Below, one piece after another: positions 53,313-61,194 of a stretch of DNA of 64,000 nucleotides; the first letter of the stretch is position 1, and each line of letters begins with the position of its first letter. The notes below the pieces were generated by a model. It was not told the DNA's origin, searched no databases, and saw only the letters and a list, made by a program, of their open reading frames with translations. The position numbers and the translations under genes are program-made. Origin of the DNA: Pseudoxanthomonas composti (GTDB taxonomy: Bacteria > Pseudomonadota > Gammaproteobacteria > Xanthomonadales > Xanthomonadaceae); the NCBI RefSeq assembly GCF_004122095.1, contig NZ_SAWZ01000001.1:372001-436000 (forward strand), written 5' to 3'.

Positions 53313-55718
53313 ATGACCCTGCATGCCCACACCGCTGGTGCGGTCCGCCCGATCCGGCCGCGCCTGTGGCCACTGGCGCTGTCGCTGGCCGCGCTGTCGC
53401 TGGCGCTGCCGCTGGGCGCGCAGCAGCAACGCGCCCAAACCGTCCCGCGACAACCGGTCGATGGAGCCAGTCCGCTGGTCGGCACTGCGCCACTGGACCG
53501 CCAGGACCTGATCGGCAACGCGCCGCCCCCGGGCGAGCCGCTGTACTCGGGCATCACCTCCCCGGGTGCGCGTCTGCCGCACAGCGCCACCGAGGCCGCG
53601 CCGGTCAACGTCAACCTGGAGTTGAGCTACCCCACCGGGGTGCCCACGCCCTACCACTACCCCAACCCCACCATGTTCGCCTTCACCGGCGGCGGCGGTT
53701 CCTCGTATGGCGGCCGCGCCGAGCCGATGATCATGCCGGTGGTGGGCGACTGGACCGTGCCGCCGGTCTACACCGCCGCGTCCTACGACAAGTCGCGCGA
53801 AACCGCCTCGCCCGGCTACTACGCCGTGCACCTGGATACCTTTCGCACCCAGGTCGAACTCACCGCGACCGCGCGCACCAGCCTGATGCGCTTCACCTTT
53901 CCGGAAAGCCAACGCGCCAACGTCATCCTCAACCTGCGCCGCAAGGGCGGCCAGGTGGAGGTGGTGGATGCGCGCACCATCCGCGGCATGTCCGCCAGCG
54001 ACGGCGCCAAGGAGCGCAGCGAGGACGGCCCCTACTTCGTCGCCGAGTTCTCCAAGCCCTTCGCCGCGCTGGGCACCTTCAGCTCCAACCAGCAGCACGT
54101 GGGGTGGGGCATCGGCGACAAGGACGTGGCCCCGGACCGCCGCAGCGTGTCCGGCCAACACGCCGGCGCCTACGTCACCTTCCACACCAAGGCCGGCGAG
54201 CAGGTGCTGGTCAAGCTGGCGCACGGGCACAGCTACGCAGAGGCCGAACAGCGCCTGCGCGCCGAGAGCAAAGGCTGGGACTTCGATGGCGTGCGCGCGC
54301 AGGCCCGCCAGGTGTGGGCCAGACTGTTCGACCGCGTGCAGATCAGCGGCGGCACCCCGCAGCAGCGCCGGATGTTCTATTCCACCCTGTTCCAGTCCTT
54401 CGCCAGCCCGCGCCTGGTCGCGCACAAGGGCGAGCGCTTCACCGACCGCAACGGCAAGGTGCAGGTGGCCCAGCACGACCGCTACGGGCCGGTGCCGTTC
54501 TGGGACACCGGGCGCAACCAGATCGTCCTGATGATGCTGCTGGAACCGGACGTGGTGCAGGACGTGATGCGATCTGAGCTGGAGATGGCGCGCGAGCGCG
54601 GCTACATGAACACCTCCTTCCATGGCGACCACGCGATCTTCCTCTACAACGGCGCGCGCCAGCGCGACATCGACTTCGATTACGCCGACGCTTACACCTA
54701 CCTGCGCAGGAACGCGACCGACCCGGCCGGTCCGCGCGGCTATCTGGAGGAGTACGACAGGCAGGGCTGGATCTCCGACATCGTGCCCGAGGGCAACCCC
54801 AGCCCGCCCTATGCCGGTGGCAAGGCCGGCGCCGACAAGACGCTGGAATACGCCTGGGACGATCACGCCCTGGCTGACTATGCCCAGGCAATGGGCAAGC
54901 GGGACGATGCGCAGCTGTTTTCCCGGCGCGCGTCCAACTACCGCAACGTGTTCGACGCCTCGGTCGGCTTCATGCGCGGCAAGACCGCCGATGGCCAGTG
55001 GATCTCACCGTTCGATCCAGGCGAGCCCTACTACAACTTCATGATGAAGGAGGCCTCCGGCTGGTCCACCGTGTGGCTGGTGCCGCACGACGTGCAGGGC
55101 CTGATGCAGCTGCTGGGCGGGCGCGAGGCGTTCAACCGCAAGCTCGACGCCTTCTTCTCCACGCCCTACGCGCCCAAGGGCATCTGCCGCGACTGCACCG
55201 GCATGATCGGCCAGTACGTGCACGGCAACCAGCCCGACCAGCACGCGCCCTATCTCTACGCCTGGAGCGGCCAGCCGTGGAAGACCCAGGCCCTGGTGCG
55301 GCAGATCCTGCGCGACATGTACGGCAGCGATGCCAGCGGCAACGGCTATGCCGGCATGGACGACCAGGGCGCTACTTCGTCCTGGTACGTGCTCAGCGCG
55401 ATGGGCTTCTACCCGGTGGATCCCTCCAGCCCGGACTACATCATCGGCAGCCCGCTGTTTGACGCGGCCAAGCTGCGCATGGGCAATGGCAAGCTGCTGG
55501 AGGTCGTCGCGCGCAACAACAGCGAGGCCAACCGCTACATCCAGTCGGCCACGCTCAACGGCAAGCCGTGGACCAAGCCGTGGTTCAGCCACAAGGACAT
55601 CGCCAATGGAGGCCGGTTCGAGTTCGTCATGGGCCCCGCGCCGAACCAGGACTGGGGCAGCGCCCCGGGCGCCGCACCGCCGTCGATGTCACAGGCCCCG
55701 GTGGGTTCGGAAGGCTGA
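53313..55718 (+). CDS. GH92 alpha-mannosidase
   Basis: The 801-residue protein has a signal peptide (MTLHAHTAG..LSLALPLGAQQ). GH92 segments are clear: FPESQRANVILNLRRKGG, PQQRRMFYSTLFQSFASPR, PFWDTGRNQIVLMMLLEPD, YNFMMKEASGWSTVWLVPHDVQGLM, HGNQPDQHAPYLYAWSGQPWKTQ and the catalytic-base loop GMDDQGATSSWYVLSAMGFYPVDP. GH92 enzymes are calcium-dependent exo-alpha-mannosidases that trim N-glycans and similar mannosides. GGAG lies nine bases before the ATG. Together with the GH43-like gene it forms a glycan-degrading pair. Confidence 0.93.
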   Translation: MTLHAHTAGAVRPIRPRLWPLALSLAALSLALPLGAQQQRAQTVPRQPVDGASPLVGTAPLDRQDLIGNAPPPGEPLYSGITSPGARLPHSATEAAPVNVNLELSYPTGVPTPYHYPNPTMFAFTGGGGSSYGGRAEPMIMPVVGDWTVPPVYTAASYDKSRETASPGYYAVHLDTFRTQVELTATARTSLMRFTFPESQRANVILNLRRKGGQVEVVDARTIRGMSASDGAKERSEDGPYFVAEFSKPFAALGTFSSNQQHVGWGIGDKDVAPDRRSVSGQHAGAYVTFHTKAGEQVLVKLAHGHSYAEAEQRLRAESKGWDFDGVRAQARQVWARLFDRVQISGGTPQQRRMFYSTLFQSFASPRLVAHKGERFTDRNGKVQVAQHDRYGPVPFWDTGRNQIVLMMLLEPDVVQDVMRSELEMARERGYMNTSFHGDHAIFLYNGARQRDIDFDYADAYTYLRRNATDPAGPRGYLEEYDRQGWISDIVPEGNPSPPYAGGKAGADKTLEYAWDDHALADYAQAMGKRDDAQLFSRRASNYRNVFDASVGFMRGKTADGQWISPFDPGEPYYNFMMKEASGWSTVWLVPHDVQGLMQLLGGREAFNRKLDAFFSTPYAPKGICRDCTGMIGQYVHGNQPDQHAPYLYAWSGQPWKTQALVRQILRDMYGSDASGNGYAGMDDQGATSSWYVLSAMGFYPVDPSSPDYIIGSPLFDAAKLRMGNGKLLEVVARNNSEANRYIQSATLNGKPWTKPWFSHKDIANGGRFEFVMGPAPNQDWGSAPGAAPPSMSQAPVGSEG

Positions 55719-55828
55719 GCGAGACGCGCAGCCAGCGGCTTGGGTCCAGGCTGCTCAGCGAAGTCAGCGCACCGGAGCGCAGACATGGATCGACGCGTTC
55801 GCGTCACCGCGCTCACGCCACATTCCAA

Positions 55829-55864
55829 CAAAAAACCCGCTTCCGAAAGGAAGCGGGTCTTTGT
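55829..55864 (-). terminator. Terminator between GH92 and ssb (bidirectional, stronger for ssb)
   Basis: A perfect 10-bp stem (55835-55844 with 55849-55858) closes a GAAA loop. On the minus strand it is followed by a T run (A run 55829-55835 on the plus strand), on the plus strand only by TCTTTGTTG. Confidence 0.8.
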
Positions 55865-55887
55865 TGTTCAGGCCTGAAGACGCAGGC

Positions 55888-56454
55888 TCAGAACGGAATG
55901 TCGTCGTCGGCGAAGTCGTCCATCGGTGCCGGCTGCTGCGCCGGTGCCTGGCGACGCGGCTGCTGGCCGCCGCCCTGGTTGCCGCCACCGTAACCGCCGC
56001 CACCGCCGCCGTAGTTGTCGCCGCCGCCGCGCTGGCCGCCGCCACCGCCACCGTACTCCTGGCGCGGCGCACGCTGCGGGCGATCCCCGCCCATGCCACC
56101 ACCGCCACCGCCGCCATCACCGCGGCCGCCCAACATCTGCATCTCGTCGGCGACGATGTCCGTGGAGTACTTCTCCACGCCATCCTGGCCGGTGTACTTG
56201 TCGTAACGGATCGAGCCTTCGACGTAGACCGAGCTGCCCTTGCGCAGGTATTCGCCGGCGATCTCGCCCAGCTTGCCGAAGAACACCACGCGGTGCCATT
56301 CGGTGCGCTCCTGGGTGTTGCCCTCGCGGTCCTTGCGCACGCTGGTGGTGGCCAGGCTGGCGCGGGTCACGGCCATGCCGCTCTGGGTGTACTTGGTTTC
56401 CGGGTCATTGCCCAGGTTGCCCACCAGGATGACCTTGTTGATGCCACGCGCCAT
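55888..56454 (-). CDS. ssb: Single-stranded DNA-binding protein
   Basis: The 188-residue protein has the OB fold ([64 protein letters not shown]), a Gly-rich disordered linker and the acidic C-terminal tip [11 protein letters not shown]. The DDIPF tip docks SSB-interacting replication and repair proteins. It is divergent from the polyprenyl synthase gene across 157 bp. Confidence 0.97.
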   Translation of the reverse strand: MARGINKVILVGNLGNDPETKYTQSGMAVTRASLATTSVRKDREGNTQERTEWHRVVFFGKLGEIAGEYLRKGSSVYVEGSIRYDKYTGQDGVEKYSTDIVADEMQMLGGRGDGGGGGGGMGGDRPQRAPRQEYGGGGGGQRGGGDNYGGGGGGYGGGNQGGGQQPRRQAPAQQPAPMDDFADDDIPF

Positions 56455-56510
56455 GAGAAAAGTCCCGTCAGTCAGCGATTGGCCTGCGGGAAGCAGGCTG
56501 AGAACAGTGA

Positions 56511-56584
56511 ATTATACCCGCTCGCGATGCGGGCATCGGCCGTCCTCCCGCCCGCGGGTCAGAAAAGCCCCAAGCGCCTATAAT
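56511..56584. promoter_or_regulatory. Divergent promoters of ssb and ispB
   Basis: TATAAT on the minus strand (56516-56511), 57 bp before the ssb start, and TATAAT on the plus strand (56579-56584), 28 bp before the ispB start, are perfect -10 hexamers. I do not see good -35 boxes at standard spacing. I also looked for a LexA (CTGTN8ACAG) box near ssb and did not find a perfect one. Confidence 0.55.
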
Positions 56585-56611
56585 CCGGCGACATTCCCCG
56601 GCGCCCGATGC

Positions 56612-57610
56612 ATGTCCGCTGTCCAGATTTCCCGCTCCGCCCTGGCCCTGCCGCAGATCCAGGCGCTCGCCGCCCCGGACATGGAGGCCATCGACGCGCT
56701 GATCCGTCACCGGCTGGCCTCGGACGTGGTGCTGATCAACCAGATCGCCGACCACATCATTTCGGCCGGCGGCAAGCGCCTGCGCCCGATGCTGGTGGCC
56801 CTGGCCGCCCGCGCCTGCGATACGGACAACGCGCGGCACCACCAGCTGGCGGCCATCGTCGAATTCATCCACACCTCCACCCTGCTCCACGACGACGTGG
56901 TGGATGAGTCGGACCTGCGCCGCGGCCGCAGCACGGCCAACGCCCTGTGGGGCAATGCCCCCAGCGTGCTGGTCGGCGACTTCCTGTATTCGCGCAGCTT
57001 CCAGCTGATGGTGGAGCTGGACAGCATGCAGGTGATGCAGATCCTGGCCGACACCACCAACCGCATCGCCGAGGGCGAGGTGCTGCAGCTGCTGCACGTG
57101 CACAACCCCGACACCGACGAGGCCGCCTATCTGCGGGTGATCGAGCGCAAGACCGCGGTGCTGTTCGCCGCGGGCACCCAGCTGGGCGCCCTGGCCGCCA
57201 ACGCCGACCCGGCCACCCAGCAGGCGCTGTACGACTACGGCATGCAGCTGGGCTATGCCTTCCAGATCGCCGACGACGTGCTGGACTACACCGCCGACGC
57301 GGCCGACCTGGGCAAGAACCTGGGCGACGATCTGGCCGAGGGCAAGGCCACGCTGCCGCTGATCCACGCCATCCGCCACTCCGACGCCGCCACCCGCGAG
57401 CGTCTGCGCAGCATCGTGCAGGATGGCCAGGGTGATGCCATGCCCGAGGTGCTGGCTGCGATCCAGGCCACCGGCGGGGTCGAGTACAGCCGGGCCAAGG
57501 CGGTCGAATACGCCCGCGCCGCCGAGCGCGCCCTGCAGGCCCTGCCGGACAACGACGCCACCGCGGCCCTGCACGGCCTGGCCCGATACGCGGTCGAGCG
57601 CCAGCACTGA
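56612..57610 (+). CDS. ispB: Long-chain polyprenyl (octaprenyl) diphosphate synthase
   Basis: The 332-residue trans-prenyltransferase has both aspartate-rich motifs: DDVVD (D94, D95, D98) and DDVLD (D221, D222, D225). GGKRLRPMLVALAARA and GDFLYSRSF are further family segments. It makes the ubiquinone side chain; xanthomonads use Q-8, so octaprenyl is likely, but chain length is not decided by the sequence here. ATG 56612 was chosen; an ATG at 56608 is in another frame. Confidence 0.95.
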   Translation: MSAVQISRSALALPQIQALAAPDMEAIDALIRHRLASDVVLINQIADHIISAGGKRLRPMLVALAARACDTDNARHHQLAAIVEFIHTSTLLHDDVVDESDLRRGRSTANALWGNAPSVLVGDFLYSRSFQLMVELDSMQVMQILADTTNRIAEGEVLQLLHVHNPDTDEAAYLRVIERKTAVLFAAGTQLGALAANADPATQQALYDYGMQLGYAFQIADDVLDYTADAADLGKNLGDDLAEGKATLPLIHAIRHSDAATRERLRSIVQDGQGDAMPEVLAAIQATGGVEYSRAKAVEYARAAERALQALPDNDATAALHGLARYAVERQH

Positions 57611-57621
57611 GTCGTCCTTTC

Positions 57622-57864
57622 ATGGATCGTTTCAGCAAGGCCGAACGCGCCGTATTGCTGGCGGTCAAAGGTGTCGGCCCCACGGTGGTCCAGCGACTTG
57701 AAGAGCTGGGCATCAACACGCTGGCCCAGCTTGCCGTGCTCGATGCGCAGGCCCTGACCCAGCAGGCGTCGGCCATGCTCGGCAGCACCTGTTGGCGCAA
57801 CAGCCCGCAGGCCCGCGCCGCCATGGCCGCGGCCATTGAAGCGGCGCGCGCCGCCCAGCCCTAG
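57622..57864 (+). CDS. Small helix-hairpin-helix domain protein
   Basis: The 80-residue protein has AVLLAVKGVGPTVVQRLEELGINTLAQLAVLDAQAL, one HhH motif (GVGPxxxxRLEELGI). HhH motifs bind DNA non-specifically. The rest is Ala-rich helix. It starts 11 bp after ispB on the same strand, so it is probably cotranscribed. I do not know a named family for it; its role is open. The 124-bp repeat array begins directly downstream. Confidence 0.75.
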   Translation: MDRFSKAERAVLLAVKGVGPTVVQRLEELGINTLAQLAVLDAQALTQQASAMLGSTCWRNSPQARAAMAAAIEAARAAQP

Positions 57865-57885
57865 TCGCGCGTCGCGCACGTGGGA

Positions 57886-58437
57886 TGGACAACGCGAAGC
57901 TTGTCCGCCGAGGCGTCCGGCGACGGACCAGCCCGCGACGCCGCCACGCCGCCACGCCCACGTTGCTCCGTTTCGCGGATGGTGGATGAAAGAGCGTCAT
58001 CCACCCTACGTCGGGTGGACAACGCGAAGCTTGTCCGCCAAGGCGTTCGGCGACCGCCGAGCCTGCGACACCGCCACGCCCACGTTGTTCCGTTTCGCGG
58101 AGGTGGTGGATGAAGAAGCGTCATCCACCCTACGTAGGGTGGACAACGCGAAGCTTGTCCACCAAGGCGTCCGGCGACGGCCGAGCCTGCGACACCGCCA
58201 CGCCCACGTTGCTCTGTTTCGAGGGGGTGGTGGATGAAGGAGCGTCATCCACCCTACGTAGGGTGGACAACGCGAAGCTTGTCCACCAAGGCGCCGGGCG
58301 ACGGCCGAGCCTGCGACATCGCCACGCCCACGTTGCTCCGTTTCGTGGAGGTGGTGGATGAAGGAGGGTCATCCACCCTACGTAGGGTGGACAACGCGAA
58401 GCTTGTCCACCAACGCGGCCGGCGACGCCACAGCGCG
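57886..58437. repeat. Tandem array of a 124-bp unit (four units plus a partial fifth)
   Basis: Unit starts (TGGACAACGCG) are at 57886, 58016, 58140, 58264 and 58388. The first spacing is 130 and the rest are exactly 124. Each unit has a hairpin GGTGGACAA / TTGTCCACC (for example 58138-58146 with 58155-58163), a GTGGATGA / TCATCCAC hairpin, and a junction palindrome TCCACCCTACGTAGGGTGGA (58124-58143, 58248-58267, 58372-58391; imperfect in the first). Because 124 is not a multiple of three, open frames across it do not repeat a protein. It lies between two convergent genes. Confidence 0.9.
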
Positions 58438-58439
58438 CC

Positions 58440-59849
58440 TCAGGCGATGCCCAGGCCCGGAATGGCGACGATCGATTCGGGGTCGAACCCGCCCAGCGCG
58501 GCGAAATGCTTGCCGCGGGCGACGTAGTCCTTGTAGGCGCCATAACTCGGCGCCCCGGGCGAAAGCAGCATCACCCCGGTCTCACCCAACCGCGCGCGTG
58601 CCTGCTGCACGGCCGAGGCCAGCGTGTCCGCTTCCAGCAGCTGCAGGCGCCCCTGCTCGGCCAGGGGGCGCAGAAGCGCGTGGATCCTCGGGCCGTTCTG
58701 CCCCATGGTGACCACCACCTCGGGACAATGCGTGGTGACCTGCTTGGCGAAGTCGTCCCAGTCCAGGCCGCGGTCGTGCCCGCCCAGCAGGATGGCCACT
58801 GGCTGGCGGCCATCGGCCACGCACTCCAGCGCTGCCAGGCTGGCGTGCGGGGTGGTGCTGATGGAATCGTTGATCCAGGTGATGCCCTCGCGCGTGCCCA
58901 GGGTCTGCAGCCGGTTGGGCAGCGGGCGGAAGGTGGTCGCGGCGGCGGCCAGCGCCACGCCATCCAGGCCCAGCGCCTCGATGGCGGTCAGCACCGCGCA
59001 CAGATTGCTGCGGTTGTGACGCCCGGGCACCGGCACCGTGGTGGTGTCCAGCACGAAGCGCTCGCCGCGATGGAGGTCGTTGCCGCGCAGGTGCCAGCCC
59101 TGCGGCTGGTTGAACCAGTGCACCTGGCTCTGCGGCAGCACCAGCGTGGACAGCAGCGGATCGGCGGCGTTGAGCACGGCGATGCGCGGATGGGCCACCG
59201 TCACCAGCGCCAGCTTGTCCTCGATGTAACGCTGCTGGCTGCCGTGCCAGTCCAGGTGCTCGGGAAAGAGGTTGAGCACGATGGCCACCGCCGGCGCGGC
59301 GCCGGACAGGGCGACATCGCGGGTCTGGTAGCTGGACAGCTCCACCGCCCAGTCCTGCGGCGGCGGCTGCGGGTCCAGCACCTCCAGCAAGGGCACGCCG
59401 ATATTGCCCACCAGCGCGGTGCGTCGCCCGGCCGCGCGCAGCAGGTGCGCCAGCAGCGCGGTGGTGGTGCTCTTGCCCTTGGTACCGGTGACGGCCACGG
59501 TGTCTTCGACGATGCCCTGCGCGTTGGCGCGCTCGCCGAACCACAGCGTGCTGCCGCCGATCAGCGCGGTGCCGCGCGCCACGGCATGCGCGGCCGCCTC
59601 CCCGTAGGGACTGATGCCGGGCGATTTGACGACCACCTCGAAGGCCGCCAGCGCTTGGCCCGTGGCCTCCAACCGCACCTGCAGGGCCGGATCGGCCAGC
59701 GCGGCGACCTCATCGGCCTCGGCGGCGCTGCAGAACAGCGTCAGCGGCTGGGTCGGAAAGCGACCGCGCAGGACGCGATAGGCCGCGCGGCCCTCGCGCC
59801 CCCAGCCCCACAGGGCCAGCCTGCGGCCTTCAAGCTGCGAAACGCGCAC
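58440..59849 (-). CDS. murD2: UDP-N-acetylmuramoyl-L-alanine--L-glutamate ligase (MurD2-type)
   Basis: From the GTG at 59849 the protein has 469 residues and overlaps the murL stop by 20 bases. The Mur-ligase ATP loop is TGTKGKST (121-128). Further motifs are [31 protein letters not shown] and [18 protein letters not shown]. In Xanthomonas oryzae the MurD2 homologue next to MurL was shown to add L-Glu to UDP-MurNAc-L-Ala instead of D-Glu; the neighbourhood points to the same here. The canonical murD of the dcw cluster should lie elsewhere. Confidence 0.9.
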   Translation of the reverse strand: MRVSQLEGRRLALWGWGREGRAAYRVLRGRFPTQPLTLFCSAAEADEVAALADPALQVRLEATGQALAAFEVVVKSPGISPYGEAAAHAVARGTALIGGSTLWFGERANAQGIVEDTVAVTGTKGKSTTTALLAHLLRAAGRRTALVGNIGVPLLEVLDPQPPPQDWAVELSSYQTRDVALSGAAPAVAIVLNLFPEHLDWHGSQQRYIEDKLALVTVAHPRIAVLNAADPLLSTLVLPQSQVHWFNQPQGWHLRGNDLHRGERFVLDTTTVPVPGRHNRSNLCAVLTAIEALGLDGVALAAAATTFRPLPNRLQTLGTREGITWINDSISTTPHASLAALECVADGRQPVAILLGGHDRGLDWDDFAKQVTTHCPEVVVTMGQNGPRIHALLRPLAEQGRLQLLEADTLASAVQQARARLGETGVMLLSPGAPSYGAYKDYVARGKHFAALGGFDPESIVAIPGLGIA

Positions 59850-61194
59850 GCAGGCGTTCCCACAGCGCGGCCGGGATGCGGTGCTCGCCCTGCGGTTCCA
59901 GCAGCGCTTCCACCGCCAGCTCGGTCGGGTCCAGTTGCGGCCGGATCTCGCGGTTGAAGCGCGCCACCAGCACGTCCTCCTTCCACTCCGGGCGCTCGCC
60001 CAGGGTGGCCATCGCCGCGCGCGATTCGCGGCCTTCGCCGACGCATTCGAACGGCTTGTGGTCCTGGTACTCCAGCAGCGCATCGAAGCCGCCGACCTGG
60101 CCGGCATCGTCCAGCAGGTTGCGGCCGAAGATCTTCACCAGCCGGGTCTTGGGCATGAACGGGGCCAGCGCCAGGTAGACGAAGTGGCACTTGGGGCACA
60201 TGCCGCACCAGCGGTTCACCGGGCGCTCGCCGAGGATATGGAAGTTGCGGTTGCAGCTGGAGAAATGCGCGTCGTAGTGGTCGGTGCGGGCGAACTGCCG
60301 GGCCACGGCCAGCTCCGACAGCGGCCGCAGCAGCGAGTAATACTTCAGGTCCGCGGCCAGGTGCCGTTGCACGTAGTCGGCCAGCGCCGTCTCGAAGGCC
60401 CAGCCCTTGGACCACTGGTGGTTCACCTCGCCGGTCCCGGGGATGATGCTGCCGTAGCTGGCCGAGCGCTCGTTGGAGAACACCACCTGGTCCATGTCGT
60501 GCAGCAGCGCGGCCATCAGCAGGATCGAGGAGTTCACCGCGGTAACCGGGATATGCCCGTTCCAGGCGCCCTGGCGGTTGAGCTCGAACAGCTCCGGCGC
60601 CAGCGCGCGCCCGATCTGCAGCGAGGCCAGCCCCGTGCGTGCCGCACAGGCGGCGATCAGCTGCGAGCCGCCTACCCAGGTCACCGTCTGCTCCACTCCC
60701 AGCGCGCGCAGCGACTCGATGGACACCAGCGAGTCCTTGCCGCCGCCGATGGCCACCAGCGCATGCGCGCGCAGGCCCAGCGCCGGCGCGGGCGCTTCGT
60801 CGTTGGCGGCCGCGCGCGGGAATTTGATCCGCCCATGCAGGTCCAGCCCGTTGCGATAGGCGAACTCGCCCAGCCCGTTGAGGTAGACCTGCTCCAGCCA
60901 GTCGGCGGTGTCCGCATCCAGCGGCTCGCCCTCCACCAGGATGGTCTGCGGCACGCCGGCCTTGTAGTAGCTCACCCCGGCCATCAGGTGCAGCAGGCGC
61001 AGGGCGCGCTGCACCGCGGCCGCGCGCTCGGGCGACAGCGCGAACGGCGCGCCCGGGAAGGTCACCGTCTCCACCAGCTCCGGCCCCTGGTCGAAGGCAT
61101 AGCGCAGCTTGGCCACGCCGGTGTCGGCATCGAAGGCGCAGCCGACGAAGCGGAACGCCTGCACGGCATCACGCTGGAACTTCCACTCAGACAT
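59830..61194 (-). CDS. murL: UDP-N-acetyl-alpha-D-muramoyl-L-alanyl-L-glutamate epimerase (MurL)
   Basis: The 454-residue protein has a PP-loop GGGKDS (150-155) of the ATP-pyrophosphatase type. Also visible are [12 protein letters not shown] and a Cys-rich segment [27 protein letters not shown]. MurL epimerises the terminal L-Glu of the MurD2 product to D-Glu with ATP, giving the normal UDP-MurNAc-L-Ala-D-Glu. Its start overlaps the lysAC stop by eight bases, and its stop overlaps murD2 by 20. Confidence 0.93.
   Translation of the reverse strand: MSEWKFQRDAVQAFRFVGCAFDADTGVAKLRYAFDQGPELVETVTFPGAPFALSPERAAAVQRALRLLHLMAGVSYYKAGVPQTILVEGEPLDADTADWLEQVYLNGLGEFAYRNGLDLHGRIKFPRAAANDEAPAPALGLRAHALVAIGGGKDSLVSIESLRALGVEQTVTWVGGSQLIAACAARTGLASLQIGRALAPELFELNRQGAWNGHIPVTAVNSSILLMAALLHDMDQVVFSNERSASYGSIIPGTGEVNHQWSKGWAFETALADYVQRHLAADLKYYSLLRPLSELAVARQFARTDHYDAHFSSCNRNFHILGERPVNRWCGMCPKCHFVYLALAPFMPKTRLVKIFGRNLLDDAGQVGGFDALLEYQDHKPFECVGEGRESRAAMATLGERPEWKEDVLVARFNREIRPQLDPTELAVEALLEPQGEHRIPAALWERLRARFAA

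Noticed and set aside
56455-56611. A LexA (SOS) box in front of ssb
   Set aside because: There is a CTGAGAACAG sequence, but it lacks the CTGTN8ACAG spacing, so I do not call it.
57886-58437. Reading the repeat array as a CRISPR
   Set aside because: The units are tandem and almost identical over 124 bp, without unique spacers, and no cas genes are nearby.
57836-58543. Several overlapping small frames (for example with PPYVGWTTRSLS) in both strands of the repeat array
   Set aside because: They are produced by the 124-bp DNA repeat. The period is not a multiple of three, the same peptide does not recur in one frame, and no ribosome sites are present.
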